Of a stretch of 64,000 nt of DNA, positions 9,641 through 20,519 are shown piece after piece (positions within the stretch are counted from its first letter, which is position 1; the number at the start of each line of letters is the position of its first letter). The notes beneath the pieces were generated by a model that was not told where the DNA came from, did no database searches, and was given only the letters and a program-made list of their open reading frames with translations. Origin of the DNA: Quillaja saponaria (Eukaryota > Streptophyta > Magnoliopsida > Fabales > Quillajaceae); NCBI GenBank assembly GCA_029379385.1, contig CM055606.1:19431142-19495141 (forward strand). The letters run 5' to 3'. Made by a program: the position numbers and the translations under genes.

Positions 9641-12600
9641 ATGTCTGGCTCGGGAGGGGTTGCGATCGCCGGTAGCCGTAACCGAAATCGTAGCCTGGGT
9701 GAAAACCGTTTTTACAATCCGCCACCGATGCGTAAACGACAACAAAAACAAGAGCAGGAGATGTTGCATCAGCAGCAAGAACAGCAACATAGGAGGCCTC
9801 CGCTGTCTAAAAGTTCTTCTTCGGTTACTTCCGAGAAAAGACCGGAGTCTTCTTCATCGGCTCCATCCGATTGTTCGGTTTCGTCGCGGGGTGCGACCGA
9901 AACCAGTAATTTGGATCGGTTTTTGAATTACACTACACCGATTGTTCCTGCCCAGTATTTCCCTAAGGTAAGGGATGGATTGAATCGGAAACTGGGTACT
10001 TTGACTCTTTCTCTCAGTTCTTTCCCTGTGAATTCATATTTTTTTAATTGGGTCCAAGTTTTGTTTGATGCTGAGGGTGAAGAATTGGATGTCAAATTTT
10101 TTTCCTTTCTTAACCTCTGGTAAAGGGTGCTTGATTACTGAGAATCGATGTTTAACTATTAAGCAGTTACGTAGCATCATAAGCAGATTTGGTTTTGTGA
10201 TTTGTACATTGTTTGAAGCTCTTAACGTTATCATCCACTGGTTTCTCCATGGTGATTAAAGCAATCTAAAATTCAATCTGTTTTCGTTGAATGAGTTAGA
10301 TCTTGTAGTGGATACCCATATGTTTATATCTGCAGGAAAAATGTGCTTATAAGTTTTGGCGGAATGGTTTATCTCTGTTTACTAATTAAAGTTTTGGCTG
10401 TTATGTGTTGGAATTTCGTGTCTAAATTAATAGACAAGCTTGCGGAGATGGAGAACTAGTGAGGCAGAGTTGCATCCTTACTTTGTGCTTGGGGACTTGT
10501 GGGAATTTTTTAGGGAATGGAGTGCCTATGGGGCCGGTGTTCCTCTTTTGTTAAATGGGAGCGACTCTGTGGTACAGTACTATGTTCCATCCTTGTCTGG
10601 CATTCAGTTGTATATGGATCCATCCAAACCTTTTCTACGGCTAAGGTGCGTGAGGTTCACAGTGAATACTCTATCTGCATAATTTTGACAATTCTTAATT
10701 CTAATTGCATAATGGTAGTTTCAGGTTTTGTAGAATTAATTTTGTTAGTGCATGTTGTGCTCACTTCTCTAGTGAAGTTTGATATATACCTATATCACAT
10801 GTACTTGTTCTATGCTGTATATTCTATCAAATTTAGAACCTTTGTTACTGAAGGGTTATGGTCCATTAGCACTCGGTCAACCTAAAATGAGTATTCTATT
10901 GAACTTGAGTAATATAGCTGGTCATTGAAATGTGCTACTGGACTTCTCTTCATTCTCAAAATTTTTAGAGAAGAGATATTAATTAGTCAAGAGACCAATT
11001 ACTACTCATCAAAAAAATTATAATGTTCTATGAATACACTATTGCAATTGCCCTTTTCTTCTTCTTTCCGTCTGCCAGCCTTCGAATCCTTCACCTTGGG
11101 CAAGGCAAAGAGAGCTCTTACCGCAAGGATTCAAGAAACACATGATGTTGCTACTGTCCTTAGTGATGTTGTGCATAATGCACTAGCGAAAGTGGGAAGA
11201 AAAAGTTAACTCACTTTAGGAGATCTCATGCCTCTCATCTCATAGGGTTTTAGATATTAGTTGGATGATAAAACAGTTGTGAAGTGAAAGATCTAGAGGT
11301 ATAAGGTATGTCATATGCGAAACGTGTGTTTACCATGACATTCAAATGGCTAAGGGATGAACTTTTCACTGCTATGCACCTGGTTTAGAAATTCTGGAAT
11401 TGTTTAAAACTATAGGGAGTGTGATAGTGTTTGTTTCTTTGGTTATAGTTTATTAAATTGTGGTGCTACTGATCGGATACGAAATTTTGATTGAGGGGCC
11501 TCTATTCTATACATCTCATAAAAAGATGAGATAGAGCACTACTTAAATTGTATTTAATTTTTTGTTTTTCCTTCTGGTGTTTGCTTGTTCTCTGTGACTG
11601 TGGCTATGTCTTTATAGCCATTGCCAAGGCTTACCACAGTGCATTGTAATCATATAACACCTTGAGGCCTATGTGAAGCTGTGCTCCTAAAAGGCATATG
11701 TTGCAACAGGCAGAAAAGTATTTCTGGCCTTGCAGGTCCTTTTGAAATTTCAAGGGAAGGAAGGAACAACATATGAGCAGCAGTGAATGGGACTAAGCCT
11801 TTCGCAGTGTGTTTTGGGGGTTGGGGGGGGGTGGATATAATGCTTAAATGAAAGTGAGAATATTGCTTGGAGTTTAGTTGGCTTCTTGTGCTGCTGTTAC
11901 AAAATAGGAAAAAAGAGCAAGATGAGCAGCAAGGGATGTGCAGTAGTGAATGGGAATAAGCCTTGGAGGTTTCATTATAACGCTCAAATGAAAGATGAAA
12001 GATTTCTTGGACTTAGTTGGCTTTTTCCCCTCTAAATAATGTGAAAAGATAAGACCCAAGGAGAGGAGTTAGTAGTCTCCTTGGTCTGACCAAGGAAACA
12101 TAGGAAAGCTCACTCATTGACCTTCCTTGATTGATGTTATATCTATCTGACAATTAGATACTTGAAAGATAAAATATAACATGGTTATTGCTAAATTGAT
12201 TTTGACCGTAGGTGGACAACCTTGTATTCTGCATTCACCTCTTAAAGTATAGTTGTTAGATATGAAGAAGTCAATATTTGCTCCCCTTTCTATCTGGCTT
12301 TGTGATTCAATGGACAGATCAAAAGTCATTGGTTTGATGTCAAGTTCAGGGCTAGTGCCTGGATGTATGTTTAATGTATATACAAACTTTATTGGACACT
12401 GTCAATAATGATGTCAGTTGCTGAATTGCTGCACTAAAATCTGACTTTTCTGAAGAGGTGATGTAATACTTGACGTTATTAATAGATTGCTTAGGTTGCT
12501 AAGAGAGAGCACTACTCTTTTCTTTTTCCTTTTAGTTGTGTAATCTTAATATTTAGAAACCCAACCGCATTCCCATTGCACCCTTCCCATCTGAGCAAAG

Positions 12601-13619
12601 CGAAGTACTTAGAGAGACCTATGATAGCTAATAGTACATCTATCAATAGACCTTAACTTTGTTTGCATCCAATGACAGGAACCCTGGTGAGGAGAGTGAC
12701 GCTGAATCAGCCAGAGAGACAAGCAGTGATAGCAGCAGTGGCTATGGTCATGAAAGAGGTATCTACACTCATGAAAATGGGAGCTGGCCCAATATTACAG
12801 ATGCAAGCATCAACGGAATTGAAAGAGTCCCAGCTAGAAATAAAACTTTCATTGGGTCATCAAGCGATGAAAGTGAGAGCTGCAACCCTCCTGGTCAACT
12901 TATATTTGAATATTTTGAGCGTGCAGTACCTTATAAACGTGAACCATTAGCTAATAAGGCAAGCCTGTTATCTTTTGTTAACTGCGACACTGAGAGTTCA
13001 ATGTTTCTATTGTAACATGTACATTTTTCTCCCCCAGATTTCAGATCTTACATCTCAATTTCCCAAGCTGAGGACATGCAGGAGCTGTGATCTATCACCT
13101 TCAAGTTGGATGTCTGTGGCATGGTATGTTTTAATCTGGTTTCCTGATAGTTAACACTGGATAAAATATAATTAATCTGTAAAATGTTACCTTTGCATTG
13201 TGAAGGTATCCCATATACAGAATACCCACTGGTCCTACACTACAGAACCTGGAGGCCTGCTTCCTGACTTTCCATTCCCTGTCAACACCTTTTCAAAGTA
13301 TGTCTTTTTATCCCTGCAGTTTTATCTGTGTAATGCATTTGAATGAGCACCGGTAATGATGTACCCATGTTTTAAATCAGGTACAAGTGCTGATGAGCAA
13401 CATTTTCAGAGTTCAAGGGGTAGAGACTTGTCCTCCAAGTTATTATTGCCAACCTTTGGGCTTGCATCTTACAAGTTCAAAGTTTCTGTCTGGACTTCTG
13501 ATGGGGTCTATGGATGTCAGAAGCTCAATTCTCTACTGCGAGCTGCTGACAACTGGCTTAGACTATTGCAAGTTGAGCATCCTGATTACAATTTCTTTTT
13601 ATCCCACAATTCATACTAG
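9641..13619 (+). CDS. DUF789 family protein (six exons)
   Basis: Exons: 9641-9967, 10434-10645, 12679-12958, 13038-13123, 13206-13297 and 13381-13619, giving 411 residues in one continuous frame. The N-terminus is low-complexity, rich in Ser, Gln and Arg (Q-rich at about 32-50). The DUF789 core begins near DRFLNYTTP and VPAQYFPK and continues through [37 protein letters not shown]-like (here RNPGEESD), [31 protein letters not shown] and a C-terminal [18 protein letters not shown]. The family is plant-specific and uncharacterised; no function can be read from sequence. Intron 2 is long (2,033 bases). Intron 3 starts with GC rather than GT (12959-12960) in the context AAG|GCAAGC, the usual form of a GC-AG intron. 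Splice phases agree throughout and no damage is visible. Confidence 0.95.
10646..12678 (+). other. Long intron 2 of the DUF789 gene
   Basis: GT-AG intron of 2,033 bases. It contains a G-rich run at about 11813-11834 (GGGGG, GGGGGGGGG), a diverged tandem duplication (about 11777-11890 and 11940-12030, both with a GTGAATGGGA..AAGCC block and an AAATGAAAG..TTAGTTGGCTT block), and an open 43-codon stretch at 11079-11208 preceded by a strong pyrimidine tract and CCAG. Confidence 0.75.
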
Positions 13620-14584
13620 GGATGAGATTTTCTCTTAACAGAAGGAGCTGTACATCTGAGCAGGTTAACATATATAGTTTAACTGGTATTTTCGTTGTTG
13701 GGTTAAGAGTTGGTTTTCTGATTTTTATTCAATATTTTCTAATGAAATAAGCACTCAGAATTTCATAGGTACTGGTTTAATGTGGATTTGGGGAATATTA
13801 TACATGTTTAATTTGCAGTGTGTTTTCCTTCGGGATGGATTCCCCTGACACGGATGGTGTGGTGGAATTTGTTGATGACATCAGTAATCTTCTCTAGTGC
13901 ATTGTTGAGAAAGGGTTTCCATAATGTTGTTTGTGTAAGGTAATCTGATGATGATGAAAATGTTCAGTAGTCTATGTACATCACATGGATCCTATCTAGT
14001 TTTTTTCCAAGCAATTGTTGATATCTTGATTGTCATGTTGATCTATTCTTTGAACAGAAGACTGTACTTCATTATATGTAGTTGTACTTTTACTTTGATC
14101 TTATTTGTTTTATCTTGCCAATGAAGTAGTTAAACAATGAGACCTGATTTTTATTCACGAAGAAATTTAGCCATTTCCACCTTAAAAATCACAGGGAGAT
14201 AGACAAGTGTACCATTTCTATAGGCCTATATTTGGTTGTATCCAGTCTACTCGTTATATTGGCCTGTATAGAGTTAGTTACCAAACATGGATAGGGTTTC
14301 TGCCATTATTTTTATTTTATTTTTATTTTTTGTGCAGTCATACGTCGAACAATACCATGCTATATTCACATTAGCTCATTTGCTAATGTGAAGTAGTAAA
14401 GAACGCAAATCAGAATATTATATATTCTTCCATTTATGCACATCAATCTATAGATACAACAGGAGATACGTGGTTTGGACCTAACTACTGCCACTTGCAA
14501 CAGGATCTGAATAAACTCCTTCCTCATACTTTAGCTCTGGTCCTAATATAATACCTTGAGTACCTGCTAGTACGTACTATTTAG
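13620..14584. other. Convergent 3' regions of the DUF789 and Di19 genes
   Basis: No coding region supported. The left half should hold the DUF789 3' UTR, possibly with a UTR intron (TTGCAG at about 13814-13819 after a T-rich stretch). The right end holds the Di19 3' UTR on the minus strand. Confidence 0.5.
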
Positions 14585-17326
14585 TTATAAGTTATCATCA
14601 AGGATTGTCGATGCCAACAGCCCGCAGACAAACTCAGACTTCCTGGCCTTCTCTTCGTGTTCCTGGCCTGAAAGCTGCAACTGTGCGGTATTCCTGTAAC
14701 AACGCACTCTAGTTAGATTTGAACAAAAGCAACTTTAGAAAGTCCTTCATAACAAAGAAAGTCACGAATGTGTATGTCTTGGAGGGGAGGTCAACTAAAA
14801 CATGACCAGTGACCAGATTGATTGTTTAGCAACAGTAAAGTTTCTAATCTAAATTATAACAGCAGGCCCTCACTCATCAGCTTCAAACATTTTGGTATTG
14901 CTGAAGTACCACAAATTAGTCTGTCCTCTAAAAACAATATATACAGAGCTAAGAATTGGCTACTAATGCATTTATCTGCAACTATTCAACTTCACCATTC
15001 CAAACACAATTAGCCAATGCCTTCAAAAGATACCACACTAGAACAAGCCCCCAGAAACCTAAAATCTCTGATTCCCCTTTTGTTGTATATGTTTGTTCCA
15101 CAAATAATCAAATGTCTTTAAAAGAAAGGTGTATCTGGAAAGTAATGCTCTCAATTAATACATGTTTAAGAACCTAATTAATCAGAAAATTTATAACCAC
15201 CAACTCAAATTCTAAGATGTCATATCATGGATTCTGCAAATAAGGCTGTAGGATTTCACTAACACAAAACAAAAACTTAATTTAAACAGGAAAGTTACCA
15301 GCATTCATACCTTTCCAATAAATTTTCTTTTGAGCTTTCCTTTACTAGGCTAGCTTCAAATGAAGAATGAGGTTGTGAACTCACAGGTTCATCAGCAATA
15401 CAAGGATTATAAATAAATGATGACAACAAAGGATCAGGTTCATAATTAGAGGCAGCAACATATGAAGAACCTCCAAAAAGGGACTGCAAGGTTCCTTCCC
15501 GCAATTCTTTCCTTAATATGGAAAATGTGGAACTAGACCCAGCTTTTCGAAACCTCCTCTTGCGCTGCACGTAATCTAAAAGTCAAGGAACAACATGAAC
15601 TCCAGACTTCATACACGCATTAGAAACTATAATCAAGCAACTTGAACCAAATTGGGGAAAGAACATACAGCTTATAAATATTTCTGATATAATTGAATGC
15701 CGAAGGGGCAGCATATGACAACTTCAACTGCTCTCAAAATGGCTTTACAGAATTTATAAAAGAAAAATCAAAATCATATGTAAAGAGGTTTAGCAGATAG
15801 AATGCTTACAAGACCATGGAGATGCTAAATCACTTGAATAAAATGGCTAATATTCAATAAGCAGAGACACAGATAGATTAGCCAGCAGAAATCATGAGGC
15901 AAGTTCTAATAACAAATTCAACTAGCAGAAAAAAACTGGCTCAAACACATCAAAACCATACACTCAATAGTCAATCCATTTGAGATTTCAAAAAAATACA
16001 TGATCCTCCAAAACATGAAATCAGTTTCCATCTAATCCAACCAACCATTGCATGAACAATGAAAAGATCCAAACTAGAACCAAATTAGAACAGAGAAAAA
16101 CTAACATTGAAAACTAAACTGCCCACTTGCATAAAGGATATCTTTAGAAGACTTCCATGCTGCATCGTGATATGTCCCACAAGATCCACTCCCACCTTTT
16201 TTGCACAAACTGGACATACCTGTTTATGAAAATAATCAAACAATAATTATTGTTAGCAGAAAAAGCACAGAAGTAGAAAGGCAATAACCAAAATATATAA
16301 GAGATACAAGCTATATTATAAAAGTACATCAACAATAAGATTATGTATCCACTTAAATACGTGTTATCTAGCAGCAAGATTGAATAATGAAAGGTTAGCG
16401 TTCTAAAGCAGGTAAATGGCAATGTTCCAGTAAGGCTGTCTTTGGAGACCAGCAGATAATTTCTTAGAAACAGCAAAATTCAAAACCCAAAGCCAGCTTG
16501 AGGGTGGGGTTGCAGGGAGTATACCAGCTTCCTCTAGCTAATCAACTACAACATAACACCCTTCAAAATCATTAAAAAAAATTAGTTCAAATTCATGTTA
16601 ATTATGTGAAACCTGTTCTCCCACTAGTCTAGCATCAGAAACGTATATGCTTTTATCTATTGATTTCCTCGAGACTTCAAAAATTAACCCGGAGGCAACC
16701 AACCAGCGCAGTGCTCACTTATGTCTCACAAGTTGTTTTATAGGTTGAACCTTATTTGATAATAATTTATACAAAAGCACTAATTTTATTAAAGTATAAA
16801 GTTTAACCAAAAACCATTACCTAAAGAACTTAAGCAATGCAACGCACTAATAAGTAAATGAATACTAAAATTGTATTTTTTACAGCAAAATGCCACACCA
16901 TGAGCAATTCACGAAACCAACTAAATTTTCAAAATAAAATAAAAAATTGTACCCCATTCTTGGCTTCCACAGGATGCTCCTCATCGATATGGCAACAAAG
17001 TCCAACGATGTCGTAATCTTCAGCACAGAATGGACAAAGAAATTCCGCCCGCAAATCATCGTCACCATCAACTTCATCATGCCCTCCAAGGTACAGATCT
17101 GCATGAACACAAATTACACTCCGATCATCCAACAACCCAAAAATACCCTAACTTTTCCTTCATTTTCCTGCAATCTCTCGGGAAACAAACAGACGGAAAT
17201 GGACATAGGAAACAAAAGTAGAAAAAAATTAAAAAATTGGAAGTTAATTAAAAACTAACCAGATCGAGATAGATAGCGCCTCGAAGAACTTGAGAGACGA
17301 GTAGAATTCCACGAATCGGAGTCCAT
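14585..17326 (-). CDS. Di19: Di19 (drought-induced 19) family zinc-finger protein (five exons)
   Basis: Exons on the minus strand: 17326-17260, 17098-16953, 16219-16142, 15570-15311 and 14693-14585, giving 219 residues. The start MDSDSWNSTRLSSSSRR is typical of the family. Two C2H2-type fingers follow: one beginning CPFCAEDYD (exon 2), the second beginning CPVCAKKVG and ending ITMQH (exon 3). Then come the basic KVQRKRRFRK block, the SILRKELREGTLQSLFGG block, and the C-terminal domain ending SEFVCGLLASTILDDN. Di19 proteins are nuclear, respond to drought, salt or light signals, and several bind DNA or are phosphorylated by calcium-dependent kinases. Intron 3 (16141-15571) is not GT-AG: it starts ATATCCTTT and ends AC with a TTCCTTGAC branch site, a U12-type AT-AC intron. 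With that boundary the frame runs LLK|VQRKRR exactly as in the family. The gene appears intact. Confidence 0.95.
15571..16141 (-). other. U12-type AT-AC intron of Di19
   Basis: The minus-strand donor after LLK is ATATCCTTT (16141-16133). The branch-site match TTCCTTGAC lies at 15590-15582, with the branch A at 15583, 12 bases before the final AC (15572-15571). These are the defining features of minor-spliceosome AT-AC introns. A GT-AG alternative would shift or alter the conserved KVQRKRRF join. Confidence 0.92.
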
Positions 17327-19740
17327 TTCCAATATTCAATAGTAAAGAGAAAAGCTTGGAAATTTCTTTGAAATTATTCTTCTAATTTCGGAGATTAATC
17401 AGAACCCAGACAGATACACAGAGTTGGTAAAATACATAAAACCCACAAAAAAAGCAGATGGAAGATGACGAAGACGAGGATAGTAAAGTTTAGAGAGAAA
17501 GAGAGACAAATAGAGAGAGAAACTGAGAGAGTGAGGAAGGAGCCAACCAAGAAATGGGGAAGAGGCAGACAGACAGACTCTCTACCGACCTTCGCATACA
17601 GGCCCATCGCTGTCTTTATGAACACACTTGTTTCCGTAATGCCCATGTATTTCATGTCAAATTTCGGAAATGCCCCTAACTAACTGTCCCTCCACTCTCA
17701 AGTCTCAACCCGAAGGAGGATACGTGAGGCTCTCAGTTCGACCCTCAAACGAGTGGATGAAAGTAATTTTTTTTTTTGGAAAAAATAAAAATCTGAAAGG
17801 GAATCTAGGCCCTAAACCAAATTCAAGAATTTGATCTCTAAACATCCATTATTAAGAGAACGCAACAAGAAGTTAATAGTTTCTGTTTGAAAAAATTGGT
17901 CTTTCTATGATTTATGCACGGTAGAAATAATCATTTTAATGACCTGCATAATGGGTCATATTGTCTTTGTATTTTGACATATTTCTGACAGTCAGTTCAC
18001 ATTTGACATGAGTCATGACCCTGTGGTCTGTATTGGATGAGTGGCAATATCATAGTATATACACCAAGTGCTGACGAAGAAATAATTAGAAAAGAAAATC
18101 CCTCACCATTCAAAACCACTTACTGAAGAATCATAACAAGCAAAAATTCCCTACTCAGAAGTTTCCCAACGATGGAAAGCTGAGGTAAGGTAAATAAGTA
18201 CATTAGAATTCCCAATCAACTTGAGTGAATGATTTGAATGTGAAGAAAACAAAATATAATTCGGGAAACAATTTCTGTAATGAGAGTTACAGCCACAATG
18301 TCAATTCAAACAATACAAAGAGACTAGTTTCATGTTTAGCTTTGTGACAAACGTGGCAAACAAAATATATTAAGTGATAGCTCACACCTCACCCCTACTT
18401 TTGTACCCAAATTCAAGTAGGATATTGATTCAAAAACACCATAAGGCAGACCATTCTTGACAGCATGTGTCTTAATCAGTGACTCTATTTTCAAGCACAT
18501 ATATTTGAACCCTTTCTGGATATATACCTCTGCCTCTATGGCTCTCAATTGCCCAAGCATATTACAATTTAGAGGTTTGGGTACTTTTACCTCAAAACCC
18601 AGGGTTTAAACAAAAATGTAATGTAGATCCTATAAAACACAGGTTCCTGACAATGCAATGGGGGTTTGTTGTCTGCTGATTTGCAATCCAGAGACAGGCA
18701 AAAGTTTATATTTGATAGCACCATATCTGTGTGATCCTCATTGAAACACTGATGGCTCGATGATTCATTTTCTTCTCTGATAATCTATAACACGAATACC
18801 TATCATAACAATGAGGAAGTCAAGATGTGATCATTAAGTTTGTTCTTTAGCTCAAACCAACATCTCGCAAACATAAAGAAAAGCACAACCTATGTAACAA
18901 ATAGCCAATTCCAATCACAAACATCCCTCTTCCTGTCATAACAGTGAGTACCAAATTATTGAAGAATAGGTTCCTGAAGGGAAAAATATAAACTTTGACT
19001 TCAACAAAATGGCCATGTTTCTTTTTAATGTCTCCAAAATCATCAAGTCAAAACTTCATAAAAGATCACTTAGCACTATATGTTCTTTTTTTCTACCAAC
19101 AATGAGTCACGTTGAGAAAAACAGGATTCTGAAATACATCTCAGTGGGCTAAACTTAGGAATGCCTCCCTCGCCATCAAAGTGACTACGTGAGTTTATGG
19201 CATATTGTCCGATATTTTTGCCTATAGTACTAACTAGTATTTGATTAACAAGTAACTTAAACTATAAAATATTGCCTTATGTTAACATTCCCAAACAATA
19301 TTCACATGCAAGAACAAGGTTTTATGTGATACATAAAAGGATCATGTGGCACACTGGAGGAGAGGCTTTCGGAGCTTAGTTTAGTATTTAGTGTACTTCC
19401 ATAATTCCAAGTTGTCAACTAGAAACAAAATATGCTCTCTGAAACTAAATCAAGTTAGCTGGTATCATAAAGATTGTCAAAAACTCAAAAACACATTGTG
19501 TACTAGTAATGCTAGCTCAGAAAGATTGCAAATCCATATGCAATTCTAATTGCTTCCAAACAGATTTCTTGACAGCTAGTTCCAAGCTTTCAATTTTCAA
19601 TAATTCCCCTTCTCCCAAAAATAAATAATGGACGGTGTAGAGCATACCATTCATTTGGCAAGTAGTACTGTAGTAGAAGGTAGTACAGAACACTGTTTTA
19701 ATCTTAGTAGGTAGTAAATTTTATTTTTATTTTTTTTAAA
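17327..19740. other. Upstream region of Di19 and intergenic DNA, no gene seen
   Basis: 17327-17600 is GA-rich (+ strand), a likely 5' UTR or promoter of the minus-strand Di19 gene. Beyond it there is no supported coding region; a 74-codon open frame on the minus strand at 18560-18336 has no recognisable family and no splice context I trust. Confidence 0.55.
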
Positions 19741-20085
19741 TAATCTTGCCTTAATAATACCCATTAAGTTATAATAAAATATTATTTTAATGGTACACAC
19801 TTGTTAATGTTTTATGAATATAAATTTTTTAATATTAATTATAATTTCAGTGATATTTAATGCATAAATTATTATTTTTTTTATTTTTTAAAAATTAAAT
19901 TTTAACAATTACTTTTAAGCCACTGTTAAAAAAAACTATAATTAATATGGTTTTTAAACATTAAAATTTTCTAAATACAATAACTTATGCATTAAATAAC
20001 ACTTAAAATTTGAATTTATGATCAACTATTCTAAGAAAATATAAGTTTTTATAACGAGCGTCTTAAGAGCACTTGATAAGGTACA

Positions 20086-20491
20086 ATAAATATGAATTTT
20101 AGAATTTGAAACATAGTAATAAATATTTATTACACAACAATAAAATTATGATCAATTACTATAATAAATAATACAAAAAATTCTATATTTATCACTTTAA
20201 CTAATATCCTAATAGCACCCGTTAAATTTTTTTACCAAATATTACAAATTTTTTGTTTATAAACACTTAATAAGTGTAATATACACTCATAAATATGAAT
20301 TTTAGAATTTGAAACATAGTAATAAATATTTATTACACAACAATAAAATTATGATCAATTACTATAATAAATGATACAAAAAATTCTATATTTATCACTT
20401 TAACTAATATCCTAATAGCACCCGTACAAATTTTTTATCAAATATTACAAATTTTTTGTTTATAAACACTTAATAAGTGTAATATACACTC
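20086..20491. repeat. Recent tandem duplication, two 203-base units
   Basis: Units at about 20086-20288 and 20289-20491 are nearly identical by eye. Differences include AAATAATAC versus AAATGATAC, CCCGTTAAA versus CCCGTACAAA, and TTTACCAAATA versus TTATCAAATA. The unit is AT-rich, starts ATAAATATGAATTTTAG and ends TGTAATATACACTC. Surrounding AT-rich DNA (19740-20590) holds related motifs. Confidence 0.9.
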
Positions 20492-20519
20492 ATAAAAATT
20501 TAATAAAATATATTTTGAC

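Noticed and set aside
18336..18560. 74-codon minus-strand ORF (RAIEAEVYIQKGFKYMC...)
   Set aside because: Reads a little like protein but matches no family I know, has no partner exons and no clear splice context; treated as chance.
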